Positions 43,689 to 51,700 of a DNA stretch of 64,000 bases are shown piece by piece (the first letter of the stretch is position 1; the number at the start of each line of letters is the position of its first letter). The position numbers and the translations under genes are program-made. The notes beneath the pieces were generated by a model. The model had not been told where the DNA came from. It saw nothing but the letters and a program-made list of their open reading frames with translations, and searched no databases. Source of the stretch: Planomonospora parontospora (GTDB lineage: Bacteria; Actinomycetota; Actinomycetes; Streptosporangiales; Streptosporangiaceae); assembly GCA_014647935.1 (NCBI GenBank), contig BMQD01000017.1, positions 62,001 to 126,000 of the forward strand, given 5' to 3'.

Positions 43689-43928
43689 ATGACCACGATG
43701 TGGAATTCACCCGAACGCCGCGGTGAGCACTGTGCTTCCTGTGCCGCCGAGCGGGTTTTCGAGCAGCCGCCCTGCCCGGACGGCCACGGGGCGGGCGAGT
43801 GCCCCGAGTGGGCCTGCTCCGAGTGCGGGCACGCGCTGCTGCTCGGCTCCGGCTCCGGCCTCCCCGGGACGCCGGGAGTTCCCGCTGGCGCCGCGCGCGC
43901 TCCGCACCGCCCGATGGCTTCGGTTTGA
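43689..43928 (+). CDS. Cysteine-rich small protein, probable zinc binder (79 aa)
   Basis: The 79-residue product starts MTTMWNSPERRGEHCASCAA and continues with ERVFEQPPCPDGHGAGECPEW and ACSECGHALLLG. The cysteine pairs C-x2-C near residues 15-18 and 43-46, with further cysteines between, make a double zinc-binding fold likely. The C-terminus after GSGSGLPGTPG is low complexity. AAAGG lies 10 bases before the ATG. It precedes DUF3000 and ribonuclease D genes on the same strand, an order that appears conserved in actinomycetes. Function unknown. Confidence 0.7.
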   Translation: MTTMWNSPERRGEHCASCAAERVFEQPPCPDGHGAGECPEWACSECGHALLLGSGSGLPGTPGVPAGAARAPHRPMASV

Positions 43929-43985
43929 TCGGCTCCGATGGCTCCCACGAACACCCCGATGGTCCCCATGCGCTCAGTTTCGACC

Positions 43986-43991
43986 TACGCT
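43986..43991 (+). promoter_or_regulatory. -10 box (TACGCT) for leaderless DUF3000 gene
   Basis: TACGCT ends 6 bases before the ATG at 43998; no ribosome site is present. Confidence 0.45.
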
Positions 43992-43997
43992 TCCGAT

Positions 43998-44594
43998 ATG
44001 ACCCTCGGTGACGCGCCGCCCGCTCCCGCCGCCTTCCGGCGTGCGGTGGCGAGCCTGCGCCCGGCCGAGATCAGGCCGGAGATCGAGCTGGAGGACATCC
44101 CCGCACCCCAGCGCCTGGCCCCCTATTCGGCCGCCATCGGCGCCTCGGTCTACCGCGACGACGACGAGCTCGCGGTCGGGCGCCTCATCGTGCTCTTCGA
44201 CCCGGACGGCCAGCGGGGCTGGGACGGCCAGTTCCGGCTGGTCGCCTACGTCCGGGCGGACATGGAGCCGGAGATCACCGAGGACCCGCTGCTCGGTCCC
44301 GTCGCGTGGAGCTGGCTCACCGAGTCGCTCGACGCGCACGCCGCCGGCTACGCCGCCGCCGGAGGCACCGTCACCCGGGCCGTCTCCGAGGGCTTCGGCA
44401 ACAAGTCCGAGGACCCGGTGACCACGGAGCTCGAGCTGCGCGCCTCCTGGTCCCCCCTGGAGGAGGACCTCTCCGGCCATGTCGCCGCCTGGTGCGACCT
44501 GATGTGCCTGGCGGCGGGCATCCCCCCCCTGCCCTCCGACGTGGCGACCCTGCCGCCGCGCCGTCGCGAAGATCCGGAGTCCTTCAGAACGTGA
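43998..44594 (+). CDS. DUF3000 protein
   Basis: The 198-residue product matches the actinobacterial DUF3000 family, found next to ribonuclease D genes. It begins with APAAFRRAVASLRPAEIRPEIELEDIPAPQRLAPYSAAIGA and ends in a segment with AWCDLMCLAAGIPPLPSDVATLPPRR. It is soluble, with no signal or membrane segment, and no catalytic motif can be named. The ATG at 43998 lies 6 bases after a -10-like box. An upstream in-frame ATG at 43938 would place that box inside the gene. The stop overlaps the ribonuclease D start by four bases. Confidence 0.88.
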   Translation: MTLGDAPPAPAAFRRAVASLRPAEIRPEIELEDIPAPQRLAPYSAAIGASVYRDDDELAVGRLIVLFDPDGQRGWDGQFRLVAYVRADMEPEITEDPLLGPVAWSWLTESLDAHAAGYAAAGGTVTRAVSEGFGNKSEDPVTTELELRASWSPLEEDLSGHVAAWCDLMCLAAGIPPLPSDVATLPPRRREDPESFRT

Positions 44595-45817
44595 CCGACG
44601 AGACGACGATCGTTCCACTGCTGGAACCTCGAGAAGGCATCCCCCCCGTCATCGAGGACCCGACCGGCCTCGCGCGCGTCGTGCGCGCCTTCGCCGAGGG
44701 CACCGGGCCGGTCGCCGTGGACGCCGAGCGGGCCTCGGGTTACCGCTACAGCGGCCGCGCCTATCTGGTGCAGCTGCGCCGGGCGGGTGCGGGCAGCGCG
44801 CTGATCGACCCGATCCGCTGCCCCGACCTGTCGGAGCTGGACGCGGCGCTGGCCGACGCCGAGGTGGTGCTGCACGCCGCCTCCCAGGACCTGCCCTGCC
44901 TGGCGGAGCTCGGTTTCCGCCCGCGCGCGCTGTTCGACACCGAGCTCGCCGGGCGGCTGCTCGGCTACGAGCGGGTGGGCCTCGGCATGATGGTGGAGAA
45001 CGTCCTCGGCCTCCGGTTGGAGAAGGGCCATTCCGCCGCCGACTGGTCCACCCGCCCGCTGCCGGAGGACTGGCTGCGCTACGCCGCGCTCGACGTCGAG
45101 GTCCTGATCGAGCTCCGGGACGTCCTGCACGAGGAGCTGAAGGCGGGCGGGAAGCTCGCCTGGGCCGAGGAGGAGTTCGCCGCGGTGCTGGCCCACCGGT
45201 CACCGGGGCCCCGCACCGACCCGTGGCGGCGCACCTCCGGGATCCACAAGGTGCGCGCCCTGCGCGGGCTGGCCGTGGTCCGGGAGCTGTGGACGCTCCG
45301 CGACTCCCTCGCCCGCGAGGCCGACCTGGCGCCGGGCCGGGTCCTGCCCGACTCGGCGATCGTCGCCGCCGCACTGGAGCTGCCCCGCACCACCAAGGCC
45401 CTCACCGACATCCCCGCCTTCACCGGTCGCAGCGCCCGCAAGCACCTGCGCGACTGGCTCGCCGCGATCACCAGGGCACGCGCCCTGCCGGAGTCCGAGC
45501 TGCCCCAGCCCAGTGCCCCCGGAGACGGGCCGCCGCCCGCCAACCGCTGGATGGACCGCGACCCGGTCGCCGCCCGGCGGCTTGCCGCGGCGCGGACCGC
45601 GATCGCCGCCCTCGCCGACGAGCACCGCATGCCGACGGAGAACCTGCTGCAGCCGGAGGCCGTGCGCCGCCTGACCTGGGAGCCGCCCGCGGTCGTCGAC
45701 GCGGAGACCGTCGCGGCCCGGCTGCGCGGGCTGGGCGCCCGCGAGTGGCAGATCGGGCTGGCCGCCCGCCCGGTCGCCGAGGCGCTGGCCCGCATGGAGG
45801 CGCAGGAGAAGGCCTGA
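44591..45817 (+). CDS. rnd: Ribonuclease D
   Basis: The 408-residue product is a 3'-5' exoribonuclease with a DEDDy domain. Exo I is VAVDAERASGYRYSG. Exo II is HAASQDLPCLAELGFRP. Exo III is YAALDVEVLIELRDVL, with its Tyr/Asp. The HRDC domain follows (RRTSGIHKVRALRGLAVVRELWTLRDSLAREADLAPGRVLPDSAIVAAA), and a C-terminal region resembles a second HRDC-like fold. It trims tRNA and other small RNA 3' ends. Its GTG overlaps the stop of DUF3000, giving a tight two-gene operon. The end of the gene is part of a duplicated 43-base segment. Confidence 0.93.
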   Translation: MTDETTIVPLLEPREGIPPVIEDPTGLARVVRAFAEGTGPVAVDAERASGYRYSGRAYLVQLRRAGAGSALIDPIRCPDLSELDAALADAEVVLHAASQDLPCLAELGFRPRALFDTELAGRLLGYERVGLGMMVENVLGLRLEKGHSAADWSTRPLPEDWLRYAALDVEVLIELRDVLHEELKAGGKLAWAEEEFAAVLAHRSPGPRTDPWRRTSGIHKVRALRGLAVVRELWTLRDSLAREADLAPGRVLPDSAIVAAALELPRTTKALTDIPAFTGRSARKHLRDWLAAITRARALPESELPQPSAPGDGPPPANRWMDRDPVAARRLAAARTAIAALADEHRMPTENLLQPEAVRRLTWEPPAVVDAETVAARLRGLGAREWQIGLAARPVAEALARMEAQEKA

Positions 45818-45898
45818 CTCTCCCGGAGCCGCGGAAGGGCCGGGCCCCTCCAGGGGTGCAGGAGAAAGGCCGCCCCTCCCGGAGCCGCGGAAGGGCCG
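45804..45898. repeat. Tandem duplication at and after the rnd stop codon
   Basis: CTCCCGGAGCCGCGGAAGGGCC plus one G (45820-45842) recurs exactly at 45876-45898, a 56-base period. The preceding GCAGGAGAAGGCC (45804-45816) also recurs with small changes around 45858. A third degenerate run with CTCCTCCGGAG occurs twice up to about 45940. The stretch 45818-46049 has no other visible content. Confidence 0.7.
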
Positions 45899-46049
45899 CA
45901 CTCCTCCGGAGGCATGGCAGCGGGGCCTCCTCCGGAGAGCGGGGCAGAGTGCCGCCCGCCCACCCGCCCTCCCTCGGCTGGCACCGGCCACCGGGCAGCC
46001 CTTTCCCGCCGCGTCCTCCCCAAGATGCGGGACCGTCACCTCCAGGCGC

Positions 46050-46098
46050 TTGCCCGATGGGCCTGACCTGCCGTACGGTGGTCAGGAAAGCGCTTTCC
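46050..46098 (+). promoter_or_regulatory. Promoter and LacI-type operator of the sugar operon
   Basis: TTGCCC (46050-46055), 18 bases and TACGGT (46074-46079) form a promoter. GGAAAGCGCTTTCC (46085-46098), a perfect palindrome of the LacI/GalR class centred on CG, lies at the expected transcription start. The LacI gene at 49301-50311 is the obvious regulator. Confidence 0.75.
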
Positions 46099-46116
46099 AT
46101 AGGAGGCTCAGAGAGA

Positions 46117-47259
46117 ATGTCCCCCCGAAGCATCGGTGTCGTGATGAACGGTGTCACCGGCCGCATGGGTTACCGCCAGCATCTGGTCAGGTCGGTCCTG
46201 GCGATCAACGAGCAGGGCGGCGTGACACTGTCCGACGGCAGCCGCGTCCTGCTCAGGCCGGTGCTGGTGGGCCGGAACGCCGAGAAGCTCGAGAAGCTCG
46301 CCGCCGACCACGGCATCGCCGAATGGACCACCGACCTCGACGCGGCCCTGGCCTCCGACGAGAACCTGATCTACTTCGACGCCCAGGTCACCCAGGCCCG
46401 CGTCAAGGCCGTGCTCAAGGCCATCGAGGCCGGCAAGCACATCTACGCCGAGAAGCCGACCGCCGAGACCGTCGATGAGGCCGTCGCGCTGGCCGAGGCC
46501 GCCGAGGCCCGGGGCGTCAAGAACGGCGTCGTGCAGGACAAGCTCTTCCTGCCGGGCCTGCTCAAGCTCAAGCGCCTGATCGACGGCGGTTTCTTCGGCC
46601 GGATCCTCTCGGTGCGCGGCGAGTTCGGCTACTGGGTCTTCGAGGGCGACTGGCAGACCGCCCAGCGCCCCTCGTGGAACTACCGCACCGAAGACGGCGG
46701 CGGCATCGTGCTCGACATGTTCCCGCACTGGGCCTACGTGCTGGAGAACCTGTTCGGCCGCGTCCGCTCGGTCTACGCCCAGGCCGTCACCCACATCCCC
46801 GAGCGCGTGGACGAGCGGGGCGTGACCTACCCCGCCACCGCCGACGACGCCGCCTACGGCGTCTTCGAGCTGGAGGGCGGGGTCATCGCGCAGATCAACT
46901 CCTCCTGGAGCGTCCGGGTCAACCGCGACGAGCTGGTGGAGTTCCAGGTGGACGGCACGCACGGCAGCGCCGTCGCCGGCCTGCGCAACTGCCGCATCCA
47001 GCACCGGGCCACCACCCCCAAACCGGTCTGGAACCCCGACCTGCCCGTCACCGCGCGGTTCCGCGACGACTGGCAGGAGGTCCCGGACAACACCGAGTTC
47101 GACAACGGCTTCAAGATCCAGTGGGAGATGTTCGTCCGCCACGTGCTGGAGGACGCGCCGTTCCCCTACGATTTCGCCTCCGGGGCGCGCGGCGTCCGCC
47201 TCGCCGAGCTGGGCCTGCGCTCCTCCGCCGAGGGCCGCCGCCTGCCGGTGGAGCCGTGA
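46117..47259 (+). CDS. Gfo/Idh/MocA-family oxidoreductase
   Basis: The 380-residue product is an NAD(P)-dependent sugar or polyol dehydrogenase. The N-terminal Rossmann part starts SIGVVMNGVTGRMGYRQHLVRS, an atypical glycine loop (N-G-V-T-G-R-M-G). The catalytic-type EKP motif is in GKHIYAEKPTAETVDEA (near residue 110). DGGGIVLDMFPHWAYVLENLFG follows, with the Asp and His used in this family. AGGAGG precedes the ATG by 11 bases. It is the first gene of a three-gene LacI-controlled operon, coupled to the next gene by a GTGA overlap. The substrate is not identifiable from sequence. Confidence 0.87.
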   Translation: MSPRSIGVVMNGVTGRMGYRQHLVRSVLAINEQGGVTLSDGSRVLLRPVLVGRNAEKLEKLAADHGIAEWTTDLDAALASDENLIYFDAQVTQARVKAVLKAIEAGKHIYAEKPTAETVDEAVALAEAAEARGVKNGVVQDKLFLPGLLKLKRLIDGGFFGRILSVRGEFGYWVFEGDWQTAQRPSWNYRTEDGGGIVLDMFPHWAYVLENLFGRVRSVYAQAVTHIPERVDERGVTYPATADDAAYGVFELEGGVIAQINSSWSVRVNRDELVEFQVDGTHGSAVAGLRNCRIQHRATTPKPVWNPDLPVTARFRDDWQEVPDNTEFDNGFKIQWEMFVRHVLEDAPFPYDFASGARGVRLAELGLRSSAEGRRLPVEP

Positions 47260-48389
47260 CGCGCATCGCGCTCCCCGGCGGGGAGCACACCCTGCGCGAG
47301 CCGGTGGTCTGGGAGCGGCCCGCCGGGCCGCCGCAGAGCCGGATCGTCTACGCCGCCGCCCACGTGGTGGCCGACCCGCTCGGCGACAACACCCCCGGCT
47401 CCCCCGCCGCCGTCGACTGGGACGCCACGCTGCGCTTCCGCCGCCACCTGTGGTCGTACGGCCTGCGCGTCGCCGACGCCATGGACACCGCGCAGCGCAA
47501 CATGGGCCTGGACTGGGCCGCCACGAGCGAGCTCATCCGGCGCAGCGCGGCCGAGGCGGCGGACTTCGGCGACCCGGCCGCGCTGGTGGCCTGCGGGGCG
47601 GGCACCGACCACGCCCCGGACGCCGGGACGCTGGACGAGGTGGTGGCCGCCTACACCGAGCAGATCGAGACCGTCCGCGGTGCCGGGGCCGGGGTCATCG
47701 TGATGGCCAGCCGGCAGCTCGCCCGGATCGCCCGGGGTCCGGAGGACTACCACGCGGTCTACGGCAAGCTGCTCTCGCAGACCGACCGGCCGGTGATCCT
47801 GCACTGGCTGGGCGAGATGTTCGACCCGAACCTGGCCGGCTACTGGGGTTCGCGGGACGTGGCCGAGGCCACCGCCTCGTTCCTGGAGCTGATCCGCGGG
47901 CACGCGGCGGCGGTGGACGGGGTCAAGGTCTCGCTGCTGGACGCCGAGCACGAGATCGGGCTGCGGGCGGCGCTGCCGGAGGGTGTGAAGCTCTACACCG
48001 GCGACGACTTCAACTACCCGTCGCTGATCGCCTCCGGCAGCCACGCGCTGCTGGGCATCTTCGACGCGATCGCCCCGGCGGCCTCCGCGGCCCTGGCGGC
48101 GCTCGACGCCGGGGACCTCGCCCGCTACGAGGAGATCATGGCCCCGACGGTCCCGCTCTCCCGGAAGATCTTCGAGGCGCCGACCTACAACTACAAGACC
48201 GGCATCGTCTTCCTGGCCTGGCTCAACGGCCACCAGGACGCGTTCGCCATGGTCAACGGCGCCCAGGCGGCCCGGTCGCTGCCGCACCTGGCCGAGGTGT
48301 TCCGGCTCGCCGACGCCGCGGGCCTGCTGAGCGACCCCGAGCTGGCCGTGCGCCGCATGCGCTCGCTGCTGGAGGTGCACGGGCTGTGA
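47256..48389 (+). CDS. DUF993, dihydrodipicolinate synthase-like aldolase family protein
   Basis: The 377-residue product belongs to the DUF993 family, a relative of the dihydrodipicolinate synthase/N-acetylneuraminate lyase TIM-barrel enzymes. Family-like features are RIVYAAAHVVADPLGDN at the N-terminus, AMDTAQRNMGLDWAA, VIVMASRQLARIARGPEDYHAVYGKLL, PVILHWLGEMFDP and VDGVKVSLLDAEHEIGLRAALPEGVKLYTGDDFNYP, where the lysine in GVKVSLLD is the candidate Schiff-base residue. Carbon-carbon bond cleavage of a keto-sugar acid is the likely reaction. It is overlapped on both sides by its operon partners. Confidence 0.85.
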   Translation: MTRIALPGGEHTLREPVVWERPAGPPQSRIVYAAAHVVADPLGDNTPGSPAAVDWDATLRFRRHLWSYGLRVADAMDTAQRNMGLDWAATSELIRRSAAEAADFGDPAALVACGAGTDHAPDAGTLDEVVAAYTEQIETVRGAGAGVIVMASRQLARIARGPEDYHAVYGKLLSQTDRPVILHWLGEMFDPNLAGYWGSRDVAEATASFLELIRGHAAAVDGVKVSLLDAEHEIGLRAALPEGVKLYTGDDFNYPSLIASGSHALLGIFDAIAPAASAALAALDAGDLARYEEIMAPTVPLSRKIFEAPTYNYKTGIVFLAWLNGHQDAFAMVNGAQAARSLPHLAEVFRLADAAGLLSDPELAVRRMRSLLEVHGL

Positions 48390-49282
48390 CAGGCACCGCG
48401 ACAGAGGCTGTGGCACCGGCTGCGGCACCGGCTGTGACGCCGAGGGGGAGCCGCCTGTCCCTCAACCAGTGGACGACCAGGCGCTGGTCGGTGGCCGAGG
48501 CCGTCGACGGGTGCGTACGGCACGGCGTCGAGGCCATCGGCCTGTGGCGGCAGGACGTCGCCGTGCAGGGCCTCGACGAGACCGTGAAGCTGGTGGCCGA
48601 CGCCGGACTGCGCGTGTCGTCGCTCTGCCGGGGCGGTTTCCTCACCTCCGGGGACACCGCCGCGCTGGACGACAACCGCCGGGCGATCGACGAGGCGGCC
48701 GCGCTGGGCGCCCCGTGCCTGGTCATGGTGGTCGGCGGGCTGCCCGGGGTGGTCCCCGCGGAGCCGCTCGGGGCGGTCGACCGCGATCTCGCGGGGGCCC
48801 GGGAGCGGGTCGCCGAGGCGCTGGCCGTACTGGCGCCGTACGCCGGTGAGCGCGGGGTGCGGCTGGCCCTGGAGCCGCTCCACCCGATGTACTGCGCCGA
48901 CCGGGCCGTGCTGTCCACCCTCGGGCAGGCGCTGGACCTGGCCGAGCGGCACCCGGTGGAGCAGGTCGGCGTCGTCGTCGACACCTTCCACGTGTGGTGG
49001 GACCCGCAGGTGCTGGAGCAGATCACCCGCGCCGGGGAGCGGATCGCCTCCTACCAGGTGTGCGACTTCCTGCACCCGCTCCCGCAGGACGTGCTGCTCG
49101 GCCGGGGGGTGATGGGCGACGGCGTGATCGACTTCGCGCCGCTGACCGCGGCCGTGGCCGCGGCGGGCTACACCGGCGACATCGAGGTGGAGATCTTCAA
49201 CGCCGACGTCTGGGCCGCCGACCCCGACGAGGTCCTGGCCCGGGTGAAGGCCAGGTTCGGCGAGCTGGTCGAGTCCGCCTGA
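48386..49282 (+). CDS. Sugar phosphate isomerase/epimerase (AP endonuclease 2 fold)
   Basis: The 298-residue product is a TIM barrel of the xylose-isomerase-like/IolE-type superfamily. It begins LSLNQWTTRRWSVAEAVDGCVRHGVEAIGLW, then has VRLALEPLHPMYC (metal-binding Glu), VGVVVDTFHVWWDPQ (Asp, His), YQVCDFLHP and GDIEVEIFNADVW (Glu). These are the four metal ligands of the family. The first ~25 residues (Ala/Pro-rich) may not belong to the fold; a later start is possible. With the dehydrogenase and aldolase it would form an oxidation, isomerisation and cleavage route for an unusual sugar or cyclitol. Confidence 0.87.
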   Translation: MTGTATEAVAPAAAPAVTPRGSRLSLNQWTTRRWSVAEAVDGCVRHGVEAIGLWRQDVAVQGLDETVKLVADAGLRVSSLCRGGFLTSGDTAALDDNRRAIDEAAALGAPCLVMVVGGLPGVVPAEPLGAVDRDLAGARERVAEALAVLAPYAGERGVRLALEPLHPMYCADRAVLSTLGQALDLAERHPVEQVGVVVDTFHVWWDPQVLEQITRAGERIASYQVCDFLHPLPQDVLLGRGVMGDGVIDFAPLTAAVAAAGYTGDIEVEIFNADVWAADPDEVLARVKARFGELVESA

Positions 49283-49291
49283 CCGCGAGGG

Positions 49292-49326
49292 CCCGGGGCC
49301 TCACCCTTCCGGGGTGAGGCCCCGGG
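49292..49326. terminator. 15-bp hairpin overlapping the lacI stop codon
   Basis: CCCGGGGCCTCACCC (49292-49306) pairs perfectly with 49312-49326 around TTCCG. It serves as terminator for the sugar operon (plus) and contains the stop codon of the convergent lacI gene (49303-49301). Confidence 0.75.
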
Positions 49327-50311
49327 TGCTCCCGCGCAGGACGACCTCGCCGGAGACCCGCTCGACCCGGGGCTCCCGCGCCTCCTCCGACGGGTCGAGG
49401 GCGAGCTCCAGCGCGCGGGCGCCCATGTCGGACAGCGGGAGCCGTACCGTCGTCAGGGAGGGGACGAGGTCGCGCAGGGTGGCGATGTCGTCGAACCCGG
49501 CGACCGAGACGTCCTCCGGCACCCGGATCCCGCGGTCCCGGAACGACGCCAGCGCCCCCACCGCCATCACGTCGTTGACCGCGAACACGCAGGTGGCGTC
49601 GGTGACCTCGGCCGCCGCCCCGTAGCCGCCGTCGCGGTCGAAGGTGCCGTGCACGAGCTGCGGCGCGGGCAGGCCCAGCTCGGCGAGCGCCCCGGTGAAC
49701 CCGGAGACCCGGTCCTGGGCGGTGATCAGCCAGGGCGGCCCGGCCAGCACGGCGAAGCGCCGGTGCCCCAGACCGGCGAGAGCCCGGGCGAGCTCGGCGG
49801 CGCCCTCGGCGTTGCCGGGCGCCACCGTGTCGGCGCCGAGCAGGTCCTGGCCGACGCAGGCGATCCGGCCGCCGGTCGCCCGGTAGCGGTCGAGCTCCTC
49901 GCGCAGCCGCCGGGTCACCCCGGGGTTCGCGATCCGGGACCCGGCCAGCAGCACGGCGCGCACGCGCTGCGCGTTCAGAGTCGCGACGTAGGCGATCTCC
50001 CGCTCCGGATCGCGGTGCGTGGTGGCGACCATGACCATCAGCCCCTGGTCCTCGGCCACCCGCATCGCCCCGTCGGCCAGCGCCGCGAAGTAGGGGTCGG
50101 TCAGGTCGTGGACCACGAGCCCGACCACGTTGCTGGCGCCGCGGGCGAGCGTCTGCGCCGCCACGTTCGTCCGGTAGCCCAGCTGCTGGGCGGCCTGCTC
50201 CACCCTGGCCCGCAGCGACGCACCCACCTGCCGGGTGCTCCCGTTGAGCACCCGCGAGGCCGTGGCGAGCGAGACCCCCGCGTGCCTGGCGACATCTTCG
50301 AGCGTGACCAC
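49301..50311 (-). CDS. LacI-family transcriptional repressor
   Basis: The product (336 residues from GTG 50311, with AGGAGG seven bases ahead) has the LacI helix-turn-helix and hinge (VTLEDVARHAGVSLATASRVLNGSTRQVGASLRARVEQAAQQLGYRTNVAAQTLA, residues 2-56). A periplasmic-binding-like effector domain follows (VVGLVVHDLTDPYFAALADGA ... AVNDVMAVGALASFRDRGIRVPEDVSVAGFDDI). It is convergent with the sugar operon and has a matching operator over its own ribosome site. It is therefore the probable autoregulated repressor of that operon; the inducer is unknown. Confidence 0.93.
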   Translation of the reverse strand: MVTLEDVARHAGVSLATASRVLNGSTRQVGASLRARVEQAAQQLGYRTNVAAQTLARGASNVVGLVVHDLTDPYFAALADGAMRVAEDQGLMVMVATTHRDPEREIAYVATLNAQRVRAVLLAGSRIANPGVTRRLREELDRYRATGGRIACVGQDLLGADTVAPGNAEGAAELARALAGLGHRRFAVLAGPPWLITAQDRVSGFTGALAELGLPAPQLVHGTFDRDGGYGAAAEVTDATCVFAVNDVMAVGALASFRDRGIRVPEDVSVAGFDDIATLRDLVPSLTTVRLPLSDMGARALELALDPSEEAREPRVERVSGEVVLRGSTRGLTPEG

Positions 50312-50322
50312 AGGCGACCTCC

Positions 50323-50338
50323 TGGAAAACGATTGCCA
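50323..50338 (-). promoter_or_regulatory. LacI-type operator before lacI (autoregulation)
   Basis: TGGAAAACGATTGCCA keeps the central CG and the GGAAA/TTxCC outer bases of the palindrome at 46085-46098. It touches the lacI ribosome site, so binding would block lacI expression. Confidence 0.65.
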
Positions 50339-50500
50339 ATCTTGCCAGAGAGGATCCCCGCCGCGCACCTCCGAGGGGTAGACCTCGCTGTGGGGGAGCT
50401 CACCGCGACGCGCCCGGATCCGGCCGCGCCACCCGCGCCAAACGTTGTTACCGACCAGTAGCATGGTCTGCGTAGCCACCCATCAACGAGGAGCGAACCC
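50339..50500 (+). promoter_or_regulatory. Divergent promoter region lacI / fadA
   Basis: The region ends with GAGGAG ahead of fadA. A TTACCGACC-AGTAGCATGG stretch (about 50448-50466) is the most promoter-like part for the plus strand. I see no clear FadR-type or TetR-type palindrome. Confidence 0.3.
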
Positions 50501-51700
50501 GTGCCTTCGTCTCGTGACGTCGTATTCGTCGACGGAGTGCGCACGCCCTTCGGCAAGTCGGGTCCCAAGGGCCTGTACGCCGAAACGCGCGCCGACGACC
50601 TGGTGATCCGCGTCATCCGCGAGCTGATCCGGCGTAATCCGAATCTGCCGCCGGAGCGTGTCGACGAGGTGGCCATCGCGGCCACCACCCAGATCGGCGA
50701 CCAGGGGCTGACCATCGGCCGCTCCGCCGCCGTCCTGGCCGGGCTGCCCAAGAGCGTGCCCGGCTACGCGATCGACCGCATGTGCGCCGGCGCCATGACC
50801 GCGGTGACCTCGGTCGCGGGCGGCATCGCCTTCGGCGCCTACGACGTGGCCATCGCCGGCGGCGTCGAGCACATGGGCCGCCACCCGATGGGCGAGGGCG
50901 TCGACCCCAACCCCCGGTTCGTGGCCGAGCAGATCGTGGACGGCTCCGCCCTGGTCATGGGCATGACCGCGGAGAACCTGCACGACCGCTACCCGGCCAT
51001 CTCCAAGGAGCGCGCGGACGCATTCGCCCTCGCCTCCCAGGAGAAGGTCGCCAAGGCCTACGCCGACGGAAAGATCCAGCCCGACCTGGTCCCGGTGGCC
51101 GTGCGCTCCGCCGAGAAGGGCTGGGGCCTGGCCACCGCCGACGAGGCGCCCCGCCCGGGCACCACGCTGGAGGGCCTGTCCACGCTGAAGACGCCGTTCC
51201 GGCCGCACGGCCGGGTCACCGCGGGCAACGCCTCCGGCATCAACGACGGCGCCACCGGCTGCGTCCTGGCCGCCGCCGACGTCGCCGCCGAGCTGGGCCT
51301 GACCCCCAAGATGCGCCTGGTCTCCTACGCCTTCGCCGGCGTCGACCCCGAGGTCATGGGCGTCGGCCCGATCCCGTCGACCGAGCGGGCGCTGCGCCTG
51401 GCCGGGCTCTCCATCGACGACATCGGCCTGTTCGAGATCAACGAGGCCTTCGCCGTACAGGTGCTGGCCTTCCTGGAGCACTTCGGCATCGCCGACGACG
51501 ACGACCGGGTCAACCCGTACGGCGGCGCGATCGCCTTCGGCCACCCGCTCGCCTCCTCGGGCGTGCGCCTCATGACCCAGCTCGCCCGCGAGTTCGGCGA
51601 GCGCCCCGACGTCCGGTACGGCGTCACCACGATGTGCGTCGGCATGGGCATGGGCGGAACGGTCATCTGGGAGAACCTCGCCTGGGAAGGTGCGAAGTGA
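50501..51700 (+). CDS. fadA: Acetyl-CoA C-acyltransferase (thiolase)
   Basis: The 399-residue product performs the thiolytic step of beta-oxidation. It has the acylated cysteine in YAIDRMCAGAMTAVTSVAGGI (near residue 94), the NEAFAVQ segment, GHPLASSGVRLM with the active-site histidine, and TTMCVGMGMGGTVIWE with the second cysteine near the C-terminus. GAGGAG lies 8 bases before the GTG. Its stop overlaps the fadB start (GTGA), making a classic two-gene FadAB unit. Confidence 0.95.
   Translation: MPSSRDVVFVDGVRTPFGKSGPKGLYAETRADDLVIRVIRELIRRNPNLPPERVDEVAIAATTQIGDQGLTIGRSAAVLAGLPKSVPGYAIDRMCAGAMTAVTSVAGGIAFGAYDVAIAGGVEHMGRHPMGEGVDPNPRFVAEQIVDGSALVMGMTAENLHDRYPAISKERADAFALASQEKVAKAYADGKIQPDLVPVAVRSAEKGWGLATADEAPRPGTTLEGLSTLKTPFRPHGRVTAGNASGINDGATGCVLAAADVAAELGLTPKMRLVSYAFAGVDPEVMGVGPIPSTERALRLAGLSIDDIGLFEINEAFAVQVLAFLEHFGIADDDDRVNPYGGAIAFGHPLASSGVRLMTQLAREFGERPDVRYGVTTMCVGMGMGGTVIWENLAWEGAK

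Noticed and set aside
50782-51696. Upstream extension of the fadB frame through most of fadA
   Set aside because: The extension is Arg-rich out-of-frame thiolase sequence. GTG 51697 overlaps the fadA stop and starts the crotonase domain correctly.
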